Part shown: piece by piece, positions 26,535-34,167 of the stretch
Position numbering within the stretch: the first letter of the stretch is position 1
Layout of the letters: each line of letters starts with the position of its first letter
Source of the DNA: Bdellovibrionaceae bacterium UBA1609
GTDB taxonomy: Bacteria > Bdellovibrionota > Bdellovibrionia > Bdellovibrionales > UBA1609
Reading direction: 5' to 3'
DNA length: 64,000 nucleotides
Assembly: GCA_002321895.1 (NCBI GenBank)
Contig: DCMZ01000015.1
Coordinates: 62,001-126,000 of the forward strand
Notes under the pieces: model-generated
Databases searched by the model: none
What the model was told of the DNA's origin: nothing
Seen by the model: only the letters and a program-made list of their open reading frames with translations
Program-made: the position numbers and the translations under genes

Positions 26535-26972
26535 TTACTTCCGATTTCTCATTATTATTATATCATCAAGGCGCTTTTCAGCCTTCTTTTTTTCCTTGAG
26601 TCGGTACTCCTTTAGCCTTTTATCGCGCAAGACCTCAATTTTTTTATACTCTTGTCTTGCCGCTATCATGGCCCTTTTCCGGTCTTCGACCACTTCCATT
26701 TGCTCCCTAGCCACAACTTGAAGATTAGCTATTTTCTGCTGGGCGCCTTTAATATATCCCGTACAGTACTCCAGTTGAGATAGCACTAACCCACCCTGGG
26801 ACTGAGTCCTAGCCATATCATCGCGGGTATCTACAATATTTTTTTCTTGTTCTTTAATTTTCTGAATGGTCAAAGTGAGCTCGCCCATCGCCTCTGCATA
26901 GGATTTTTTTGCAAGATCTTCTGCATATTTGTTCTTTTTTAGCAAAGCTTCTAAGGAAAATTTAAATGCCAT
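26535..26972 (-). CDS. fliJ: Flagellar export protein FliJ
   Basis: 145 aa, almost entirely coiled coil (FKFSLEALLKKNKYAEDLAKKSYAEAMGEL onward, Lys/Glu/Arg-rich), the usual size for FliJ. FliJ sits in the FliI hexamer of the flagellar type III export ATPase and couples it to FlhA. The call rests on composition, length and place directly after fliI, since FliJ sequences are poorly conserved. Confidence 0.88.
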   Translation of the reverse strand: MAFKFSLEALLKKNKYAEDLAKKSYAEAMGELTLTIQKIKEQEKNIVDTRDDMARTQSQGGLVLSQLEYCTGYIKGAQQKIANLQVVAREQMEVVEDRKRAMIAARQEYKKIEVLRDKRLKEYRLKEKKKAEKRLDDIIIMRNRK

Positions 26973-26977
26973 AGCAA

Positions 26978-28309
26978 CTAACTTCCAGCAATCCTCATCA
27001 ATTGATGAATGGATTCAGTGTAGTTGGAACCCTCTTCTATATCCTGTTTTAAAAAAGAGATAACAGCATCACGGTTTCGAACGGCATCATCCAACACCGG
27101 ATTAGCTCCCTCTTGGTAAGCACCAATATTAATGATATCTTCGGCTTCTTCATAATGAGCCAGCCAGTTTTTAATTTGTACGGCAGAACGTTGATGCTCT
27201 TTCTCCGTAACACTTAACATCACTCGACTGGCGCTCTGTAGAATATCGATTGCTGGAAAGTGTCCCCGATGGGCCAACCGTCGACTTAAAACAATGTGCC
27301 CGTCAACAATCGAACGAATGGTATCCCCGATGGGATCATCCATATCATCCCCTTCTACAAGCACCGTGTAGAGCCCGGTAATACTTCCTCCCTGCTCAAA
27401 CTGTCCTGCTCTTTCCAAGAGCTTGGGTAAAAGTGAAAATACACTGGGCGTATAACCACGCATGGTGGGTGGCTCACCTAAATTCAGACCAATCTCCCTT
27501 TGCGCCATTGCAAAACGAGTGGCCGAGTCCATCATGAACAATACATCTTGGCCTTGAGCACTGAACGATTCCGCAATGGTCTTTGCGTAAAACGCAGCGC
27601 GGGTACGCATAAGTGGACTCTGATCAGAAGTGGCAACAACAATCACTGATCGCGCCAATCCCTCTGGGCCAAGAATATTTTCAATAAACTCTCGAACCTC
27701 TCGTCCCCTCTCTCCAATTAAGGCAATCACATTGACATCGGCAGTGGAGTTTTTGGCCATCATTCCAAGGAGCACAGATTTACCAACACCCGAGCCGGCC
27801 ATAATTCCCACTCGCTGCCCTTTGCCAAGAGTGTTTAAAGCATCTATGGCTCGAACACCCAGACTCATAGGCTCTCTAATGGGAGGCCGAGAAAGTGGAT
27901 TTACGCCCACATTATATAGGCTAGCATCTTTCCCAGAAAAAATGCTTCCCTTCCCATCAATGGATCTACCCAACCCATCTACCACTCGTCCAATGAGCTC
28001 ATCACCCACAGGAACTCGCGGCTGGATACGGTGTAATATGATTTTAGATCCATGACCTATAGATTCAAAATCCTCTAATGGCATTAGAAACACTTCTCTA
28101 GAAGCAAAACCGATGACTTCAGCCAAATAAGACTTTCTCCCATAAAGACTTTGAATCTTACAAAGACTACCTACACTGGCACCCGGAACAATACCTTTAA
28201 TAAGAAACCCTCGGACTTCCGTCACCTTACCCACATCCTCTGTGGGCTTTTGGATTTCTAGTCGATCTCTGTACTTTTCAAAATCAATCGATGTGGGCAT
28301 CTTATTCAT
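26978..28309 (-). CDS. fliI: Flagellum-specific export ATPase FliI
   Basis: 443 aa, F1-ATPase-beta-like. Walker A AGSGVGKS (171-178), GERGREVREF, Walker B region DVLFMMDSATRFAMAQREI, and the FliI/YscN stretch GYTPSVFSLLPKLLERAG. It powers unfolding and unloading of export substrates at the base of the flagellum. It overlaps fliH by 8 bp, so the two are translationally coupled; FliH is its negative regulator. Confidence 0.97.
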   Translation of the reverse strand: MNKMPTSIDFEKYRDRLEIQKPTEDVGKVTEVRGFLIKGIVPGASVGSLCKIQSLYGRKSYLAEVIGFASREVFLMPLEDFESIGHGSKIILHRIQPRVPVGDELIGRVVDGLGRSIDGKGSIFSGKDASLYNVGVNPLSRPPIREPMSLGVRAIDALNTLGKGQRVGIMAGSGVGKSVLLGMMAKNSTADVNVIALIGERGREVREFIENILGPEGLARSVIVVATSDQSPLMRTRAAFYAKTIAESFSAQGQDVLFMMDSATRFAMAQREIGLNLGEPPTMRGYTPSVFSLLPKLLERAGQFEQGGSITGLYTVLVEGDDMDDPIGDTIRSIVDGHIVLSRRLAHRGHFPAIDILQSASRVMLSVTEKEHQRSAVQIKNWLAHYEEAEDIINIGAYQEGANPVLDDAVRNRDAVISFLKQDIEEGSNYTESIHQLMRIAGS

Positions 28310-29267
28310 TACCTACTTTTTTATCAGCATCATCGGATTCGCCATCTTCGTCTTTTCCATCTTCCGACGACTCCAAACGACTGTTGATTTCATCAATCGT
28401 GGCCTGAAGCTGCTCCACAGTCTCTTCGTGACTTCCTGGCTCTACAAATGGAACCACTTCGCTGGCCGTTTCCTCGGCAAGCGCTGCTTCCACTCGATGC
28501 TCATTGATTCGAGGCAAACGCTCTTCAATGGCAGACCACACCCGTTCTACCCTTTGAGGAATGGACGCGTCGATAGCTCCGAAATTAGACTCCAGAATAC
28601 AACCCCCATTGTCTAATTCCTCGTCCACTTCGATTTTTACATTCTTCATAAACTCGACGGACTGATCATTCTTTTCGCGCAGAGTCCCTATGAAAAGGGC
28701 ATCGTCTTCTGAGAGTTTAATGACCACTCGCTGATCGGACTTCAACTCAAGAAATAGCTGTTCAATGATTTCTACCAATGCTTCAGGACTGGACTTAATC
28801 TCAAACATTGCAATTTTTGATGCGATCGCGTGTATGAGTCGCATAATTTCAGCTTCGCTCTCAGCATGAACTTGAGTCACCAAGTCTTGCATGGTTCCTA
28901 TTATAACATCTATGTCTTCCACTTTTCTGGCCAAAGCTTGTTGATTTTCTTTGAAAGCTTTTTCAGTTCCCTCAATAAGGCCCAATTCATAGGCTTCCTG
29001 ATAGGCTTTTTCTTGAATATCTTTTAACTTTTCTAATGTCTGTGCTTCCACTTCGGATTCAATTTTTTGCCTTTGCTTTTCAGCAATACCCGTTTGCTCC
29101 GCCACTAGGTCACTGATTTTAAAATCGGAGCTTTTTAACTGTTGTGATCGAAGAAAATCATTGGACGACTTTGTGATCTGAATTGGAAAAATCTTAGGCT
29201 CGTAAGTGTATACGATAGAATCCTTTTCCTGGTCTTCCGATGATATTATATGTGAAAACTTCTCCAT
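28302..29267 (-). CDS. fliH: Flagellar assembly protein FliH
   Basis: 321 aa, long for FliH (E. coli 228). The central part is typical: coiled coil (EKQRQKIESEVEAQTLEKLKDIQEKAYQEAYELGLIEGTEKAFKENQQAL) then the conserved C-domain (IAMFEIKSSPEALVEIIEQLFLEL, VVIKLSEDDALFIG, GGCILESNFGAIDASIPQRVERVWSAI). An extra acidic tail of ~90 residues (Glu/Asp/Ser-rich, ending GESDDADKKVGNE) follows the domain. It lies between fliG and fliI, as expected for the FliI regulator. Confidence 0.93.
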   Translation of the reverse strand: MEKFSHIISSEDQEKDSIVYTYEPKIFPIQITKSSNDFLRSQQLKSSDFKISDLVAEQTGIAEKQRQKIESEVEAQTLEKLKDIQEKAYQEAYELGLIEGTEKAFKENQQALARKVEDIDVIIGTMQDLVTQVHAESEAEIMRLIHAIASKIAMFEIKSSPEALVEIIEQLFLELKSDQRVVIKLSEDDALFIGTLREKNDQSVEFMKNVKIEVDEELDNGGCILESNFGAIDASIPQRVERVWSAIEERLPRINEHRVEAALAEETASEVVPFVEPGSHEETVEQLQATIDEINSRLESSEDGKDEDGESDDADKKVGNE

Positions 29268-29284
29268 GCTTTCCTTTCAAACAA

Positions 29285-30325
29285 TTAGACCAATGCGTCT
29301 TCAGATCCACCACGTGCAATAAGTATTTTACCCTCAGCTTCGAGTCGGCGAGCCACATTAACAATCTCAACTTGCGCACCTTCCACATCCGAAAGACGTG
29401 CTGGCCCCATATTAGCCAGATCCTCACGAAGGATAGTGGCGGCACGTTGAGAGATATTCTTAAAGATTTTACCTTTGATCTCTTCATTAGCTGTTTTAAG
29501 AGCCAGAAGAAGTTTATCGTTCGGGATATCTTTAAGCATAGTTTGAATTCCTCGGTCATCAATTTTGATGATGTCTTCAAATACAAACATAAGTTTTCGG
29601 ATTTCTTCGGCAAGAATAGGATCTCTTTCCTCAATCCGAGACATGATCGCACCTTCAGTGTTTTTATCCATAACGTTAAGCATCTCTGCCACCGGCTGCA
29701 CCCCACCCAGTGTGGCTTGCTCCATAGTACCAACGCTGCTCAATTCTTGCTTCAACACTCGATCCACTTCGCTAATTAATTCTGGTGATACGTGATCTAG
29801 ATTAGAAAGACGCAAAACCACTTCCGCTTGTAGGGTTTCAGGCAAGCGCTTTAGCACCTCACCTTTTTTCTCTGGCTCTAAGTGGGCCAATATCACAGCT
29901 ATAGTTTGAGGATGCTCGTTTATTAAAAAATTCGAAAGAGACTTTGCATCCACGAGTTCCAAACTTTCCAAACTTCTTGACGCAGGAGAGTTCATGTTTA
30001 AGTGACCAAGGATACCACGGGCTCTTTCTTCGCCAACAGCATCCATCACTGTATCTTTACTCGTAGTTTTCTCGGAGAAAATATAATCCTGAGCTTCAGA
30101 GATGAGTTCATAAAACTCTTCCAACACCTTTTTCGTCACACCCACGGGAACCACTCGATAGCGAGTCATTGTACTTAAGAGCTTTCTAATATCCGCATCA
30201 TCTGCATCTTTAAAAAGAGTTCTGGCCGCTTCTGGCCCCAGATAATTGAGAAGAATGGCCGCTTTTTCAAAGCCGCTTAACTCTTCGTAAACTACATTAT
30301 CAACTTTCATAATTTTAGTACTCAT
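29285..30325 (-). CDS. fliG: Flagellar motor switch protein FliG
   Basis: 346 aa rotor protein linking the MS ring to the C ring and contacting the stator. Signature blocks are clear: GFEKAAILLNYLGPEAA, FLINEHPQTIAVILAHLEPEKKGEVLKRLPE (with the family EHPQ), VAEMLNVMDKNTEGAIMSRIEERDPILAEEIRKLMFVFEDI, and the torque helix region DDRGIQTMLKDI...LLLALKTANEEIKGKIFKNISQRAATILREDL. It overlaps fliF by 4 bp. Confidence 0.97.
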   Translation of the reverse strand: MSTKIMKVDNVVYEELSGFEKAAILLNYLGPEAARTLFKDADDADIRKLLSTMTRYRVVPVGVTKKVLEEFYELISEAQDYIFSEKTTSKDTVMDAVGEERARGILGHLNMNSPASRSLESLELVDAKSLSNFLINEHPQTIAVILAHLEPEKKGEVLKRLPETLQAEVVLRLSNLDHVSPELISEVDRVLKQELSSVGTMEQATLGGVQPVAEMLNVMDKNTEGAIMSRIEERDPILAEEIRKLMFVFEDIIKIDDRGIQTMLKDIPNDKLLLALKTANEEIKGKIFKNISQRAATILREDLANMGPARLSDVEGAQVEIVNVARRLEAEGKILIARGGSEDALV

Positions 30326-31971
30326 GGGTCTTTCCTAACCATCCAAAGAGCAAAAGCTCCGGAAGCCTTTTCGTTATCAGAACTAATGATCGACATGATT
30401 CTTTCTTTAAGTAATTCACTTTCCGCTTTATCCGGATCTAGTGTTTCCTCGAGAACTGGCAATGCTCCGCTCATTCCAGGTAAAGTATTATCAACCGATT
30501 GCAGTTCTTCCAATTCTTCTATAGTTCTTGGCAACATGTCCTCCACTGTGTCCTGGAAGGAGTCTGTGATCCATCTCATAAACGGTCGAACTACAATGAA
30601 GAAAAACATGGTGAGAGAAAATCCCAGTAGGGTCCACTTAAAGAGAGATCGAATCAGCTTCTTTCTATCCAGTACCGCTTCCAAACGTTCAGCCTCGGTA
30701 AAGTCCTCTTCTTGGAAACGCATATTCTCTATTTTAACAGTGTCTCCTCGTTGGGTGTTAAACCCAATCGCATTTTGAACCAATTGTTGGTATTTTTGTA
30801 TTTCCTCTTCCGTTCGAGGTGTATATTCTTGAGACAATTTCCCGTCTTCACCGGTTATATTTTTAACCATTCCATCCACGAGAACAGCGACCGTAATTCT
30901 CTCGATACCACCCGCTGCTTCCTGAATATTACGAACAGTCGTTGGAACCGCATAGTTTGTAGTTACTAGTTCTTTATTCACATCCTGGTTAAATCCCACT
31001 TGTCCCTGATCTTGGGCCCCGGGAAGATTCGCTCGAGCCCCCGGAATTCCCGTAGGATTAGTTCTTCTCCCGGCGAGACTTTCCGTCTCTGCCACTGAAC
31101 TTCTCACAGCAGTTCTGTCGGGATCTACTGTTTCCTCTACACTGGAAATCTTCCTAGGATTTAATTTAACATTGACCCGCGCGATAACTTTTCCCGCTCC
31201 TACCACCTTCTGCAGGATCGACTCAATTCGCTCTTCCATGTTTTGTTCAACACGCTTTTGCATTTCAAATAATTCAGACGATTCAGAGGAAGCGGTATCT
31301 GATGAACGAGTGAGCACCTTCCCTCTATGATCTAGAACGGTCACATTTTCTGAACGTAGATCTTCAACAGAGCTTCCCACTAGATTTCGAATTCCACGAA
31401 TTTGATCTCTATCTAAGTGCTTTCCTGGATGGAGCTCAACCACAACAGATGCTGAAGCGGCCCGTCCCTCTTCAAGGAACGTCTTCTTCGCTGGCAATGC
31501 CAGAATTACTTTCGACCTTTTAACAGATGCTAATGAGTTGATCGCTCGAATCAACTCCCCTTGCATTGCTCTTTGATAGTTAATTCTCTGGGCATAGCTG
31601 GTAGTTCCAAACTCTTGCTTTTCAAAAAGCTCTAATCCAATATTGCCAATATCTGAGGTGCCCAACTGAGACATGATTACCATTTGAGAGGAATGCAAAA
31701 GATGAGCTGGAACCTTAATAAGGCTTCCACTTTCATCCAACTCAAATGGGATATTATTTTGTTTGAGCTTTTGTACTACAAGTGGCAGCTGATCCGACGG
31801 CACATCCTTTAACAGCATGGCATAGTTTGTCCGAGTCAACATTGTAGAGACGATCACCGTCGCAACCATTGCAATCACCGCAGACATAATCACTGAGACA
31901 CGCTTTACTGGCGTCAGCGACTTATAGAATTCCTTAAATTGTACAACTAAATTACCTATGACTTTATTCAA
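30322..31971 (-). CDS. fliF: Flagellar MS-ring protein FliF
   Basis: 549 aa inner-membrane ring protein on which the basal body is built. Two membrane helices (~25-45 and ~450-470) flank the periplasmic ring-building domains; blocks NYAMLLKDVPSDQLPLVVQKLKQNNIPFEL and YQRAMQGELIRAINSLASVKRSKVILALPAKKTF are typical. The C-terminal cytoplasmic tail that binds FliG is present (ERIMSIISSDNEKASGAFALWM), and fliG follows directly. Confidence 0.97.
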   Translation of the reverse strand: MNKVIGNLVVQFKEFYKSLTPVKRVSVIMSAVIAMVATVIVSTMLTRTNYAMLLKDVPSDQLPLVVQKLKQNNIPFELDESGSLIKVPAHLLHSSQMVIMSQLGTSDIGNIGLELFEKQEFGTTSYAQRINYQRAMQGELIRAINSLASVKRSKVILALPAKKTFLEEGRAASASVVVELHPGKHLDRDQIRGIRNLVGSSVEDLRSENVTVLDHRGKVLTRSSDTASSESSELFEMQKRVEQNMEERIESILQKVVGAGKVIARVNVKLNPRKISSVEETVDPDRTAVRSSVAETESLAGRRTNPTGIPGARANLPGAQDQGQVGFNQDVNKELVTTNYAVPTTVRNIQEAAGGIERITVAVLVDGMVKNITGEDGKLSQEYTPRTEEEIQKYQQLVQNAIGFNTQRGDTVKIENMRFQEEDFTEAERLEAVLDRKKLIRSLFKWTLLGFSLTMFFFIVVRPFMRWITDSFQDTVEDMLPRTIEELEELQSVDNTLPGMSGALPVLEETLDPDKAESELLKERIMSIISSDNEKASGAFALWMVRKDP

Positions 31972-31999
31972 GTTCTTACCCCTTCAATACTCAAATCAA

Positions 32000-32329
32000 C
32001 TACACTTGCATCTTCATAACTTCTTGGTAGGCATCAATGATTTTATTGCGAACCTGAGTCATAAGTTTCAAAGCAATATCTGCTTTTTCCACTGCTATCA
32101 TTACTTCTGGAATATTTTTTTGCTCGCCCGTCGACAGTTTTTCAACCATGACGTCGGCACTTTTCTGGAGATCATTCACTTTGCCAACAGCTTGTTCTAA
32201 AGTGTCAGAGAATGAAGGGCCCTGAGCATCCATCCCCGCGTCTTTCTTCATTCGATCCGCGCGAATTTCACTCTGTGTTTTTCCTGTTTGTACGAGGCTT
32301 TCTGCCGTCGATATTGTTAAACCTTCCAT
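32000..32329 (-). CDS. fliE: Flagellar hook-basal body protein FliE
   Basis: 109 aa, the junction protein between MS ring and rod. The FliE family block is clear: FSDTLEQAVGKVNDLQKSADVMVEKLSTGE, then IPEVMIAVEKADIALKLMTQVRNKIIDAYQEVMKMQV. It lies between flgC and fliF as usual. Confidence 0.95.
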   Translation of the reverse strand: MEGLTISTAESLVQTGKTQSEIRADRMKKDAGMDAQGPSFSDTLEQAVGKVNDLQKSADVMVEKLSTGEQKNIPEVMIAVEKADIALKLMTQVRNKIIDAYQEVMKMQV

Positions 32330-32365
32330 GGCTTATCCCTTTTATTTATATTAGCAAATAATCCG

Positions 32366-32803
32366 TTATCTTCCTATATTTAAAGCACTCATCGCCATAT
32401 CTTTAGTGGCTTGCATAGCCGAGACATTAGCCTCGTAGGCCCGTGTGGCCTGAATCATATTTGTCATTTCTTCCATCAAGTTTATATTTGGATACGCTAC
32501 ATACCCATTTGGATCAGCGTCCGGATGATTGGGTTCATACTTTAGTATAGGAGCTTTCCTATCTACATGAACATCGGTAACCTGCACCCTCTGTACCTCG
32601 GTTTGTGGAGTTGTTGATAGCACTTCTCCAAAGGATCTTTGCTCCGGCATGGATTCAAAAATGACGTCTTTTCTTCTGTAGGGTCCACCTTCTGGCGTGC
32701 GAGTGGTATTTATGTTTGCGATATTTGAAGATATCGTATTCATTCGCATTCTCTGCGCCGTCAAACCACTACTCGATACACGCATAGCTTTAGAGAAATC
32801 CAT
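32366..32803 (-). CDS. flgC: Flagellar basal-body rod protein FlgC
   Basis: 145 aa proximal rod subunit. N-terminal SSGLTAQRMRMNTISSNIANINTTRTPEGGPYRRKDVIFE and C-terminal YPNINLMEEMTNMIQATRAYEANVSAMQATKDMAMSAL are characteristic. It shares one base with flgB. Confidence 0.97.
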   Translation of the reverse strand: MDFSKAMRVSSSGLTAQRMRMNTISSNIANINTTRTPEGGPYRRKDVIFESMPEQRSFGEVLSTTPQTEVQRVQVTDVHVDRKAPILKYEPNHPDADPNGYVAYPNINLMEEMTNMIQATRAYEANVSAMQATKDMAMSALNIGR

Positions 32804-33216
32804 TATCTACCTCCCTCGGTGGCCGCATACCTAATTGCTCCGAGTTTTTTATTGATAAGCTCCAAGGCAGCCTTATAGAGAATGGTATTCTCAGCCAACT
32901 CAGACATTTCCCTCTCTAAGTCCACTGTATTGCCATCATTTCTCATATTTACATCTGGATTGTCATAAATATCCGCCTTTATATTTGCCATTGAACCCTT
33001 ACCGATGGCCATATGATCCGGGTGATTCGCGTACATTCCGCGCAGACCTTCAGTGTCCAAAGCCCGCTTAAGAGCCGACTCAAAATCCATCTTTTTAGCT
33101 TTGTACCCCGGCGTCTCCGCATTGGCGATATTCGAGGAGATGGTATTATTTCGCAGCTGCCGAAAATTAATCGACGCTGCTAATCCATCTGTGGTTTTGT
33201 CAAAGATTCCACTCAT
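32803..33216 (-). CDS. flgB: Flagellar basal-body rod protein FlgB
   Basis: 137 aa proximal rod subunit with the rod-family N-terminus (LAASINFRQLRNNTISSNIANAETPGYKAKKMDFE) and the C-terminal NTVDLEREMSELAENTILYKAALELINKKL. It overlaps the sigma-54 activator gene by 4 bp and flgC by one base. Confidence 0.96.
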   Translation of the reverse strand: MSGIFDKTTDGLAASINFRQLRNNTISSNIANAETPGYKAKKMDFESALKRALDTEGLRGMYANHPDHMAIGKGSMANIKADIYDNPDVNMRNDGNTVDLEREMSELAENTILYKAALELINKKLGAIRYAATEGGR

Positions 33217-34163
33217 GCCACTACCTCTTGCTTGTACTCATTAATTTTATTTCTAAGAGTCCTAATACTAATACCTAAGAGTCGAGCCGCCTGTGTGCGA
33301 TTTTGTTTGGTGTAATCCAAAGTTTTAAGAATCAGCATTCGCTCCGCTTGTGCCACTGTCATTCCTGGCCTAAATCGACTGTCCACATTTGCTACCACTT
33401 GAGTTTCATCGATGATCACTCGCTCAGCTGGGATATCTTGTTCTGGATTCAAAAGAACACTTCTTTCGATAACGTTTCTTAACTCCCTTACATTCCCGGG
33501 CCATTTCCATTCCAAAATCTTATTGAGAGCATCAGCAGACAATCTTTTTAAAGGAAGTCCATTCTCCTGACAGGCCATCTCAACAAAAAACTGTGACAAC
33601 AGCTCGATGTCCTGTGGTCTTTCTCGTAATGCAGGGATACGAAGCGGAATGACATTGAGACGATAGAAAAGATCTTCCCGAAACTCACCCTTTTTAACCA
33701 TATCTTTTAAGTCACGGTTTGAAGTGGCTATCAGGCGAACATCTACTTTAATGGGTTGGCTGCCACCCACACGCTCAATTTCACTTTCTTGAATAACACG
33801 CAATAGTTTACTTTGAAGTAAAAGTGGAAGTTCACTAATTTCATCCAATAAAAAGGTACCCGTGTGAGCTAACTCAAACTTACCCAGCTTTCTTTGGATA
33901 GCTCCTGTAAAGGCTCCTTTTTCATGTCCAAACAGCTCACTTTCAATCAAACCTTCCGGAACCGCAGCACAGTTAATGGCATAAAAGGGCTTAGAAGCTC
34001 TATGACTTTTAGCATGAATGTATCGTGATAAAAGCTCTTTACCCGTTCCAGATTCTCCCATAACCAGGATGGAGGCCTTGCTCGCGGCGACGTTGTCCGC
34101 CATGACAAGCAAGTTTTTCATCATTGGATCGGCTGTTTGTATTACCCCAAACTCTTTGTTCAT
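33213..34163 (-). CDS. Receiverless sigma-54-dependent activator in flagellar operon
   Basis: 316 aa bEBP made only of the AAA+ core and a Fis-type DNA-binding domain. Walker A GESGTGKE (~38-45), FGHEKGAFTGAIQRK with the GAFTGA sigma-54 loop, Walker B TFLLDEISEL, the sensor WPGNVRELRN, and C-terminal helix-turn-helix (NRTQAARLLGISIRTLRNKI). The residues before Walker A number only ~37, so there is no receiver or other sensory domain, as in PspF. Overlap with flgB and only 4 bp after the TPR gene place it in the early flagellar operon; it probably switches on sigma-54 promoters of hook genes, such as that before fliK. Control may be through a partner protein. Confidence 0.93.
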   Translation of the reverse strand: MNKEFGVIQTADPMMKNLLVMADNVAASKASILVMGESGTGKELLSRYIHAKSHRASKPFYAINCAAVPEGLIESELFGHEKGAFTGAIQRKLGKFELAHTGTFLLDEISELPLLLQSKLLRVIQESEIERVGGSQPIKVDVRLIATSNRDLKDMVKKGEFREDLFYRLNVIPLRIPALRERPQDIELLSQFFVEMACQENGLPLKRLSADALNKILEWKWPGNVRELRNVIERSVLLNPEQDIPAERVIIDETQVVANVDSRFRPGMTVAQAERMLILKTLDYTKQNRTQAARLLGISIRTLRNKINEYKQEVVA

Positions 34164-34167
34164 AGTC

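Noticed and set aside
29194..29779. Two ORFs of 179 aa, one on each strand, over fliG
   Set aside because: Both overlap the conserved fliG frame; Trp/Leu-rich or Phe/His-rich composition is typical of shadow translation.
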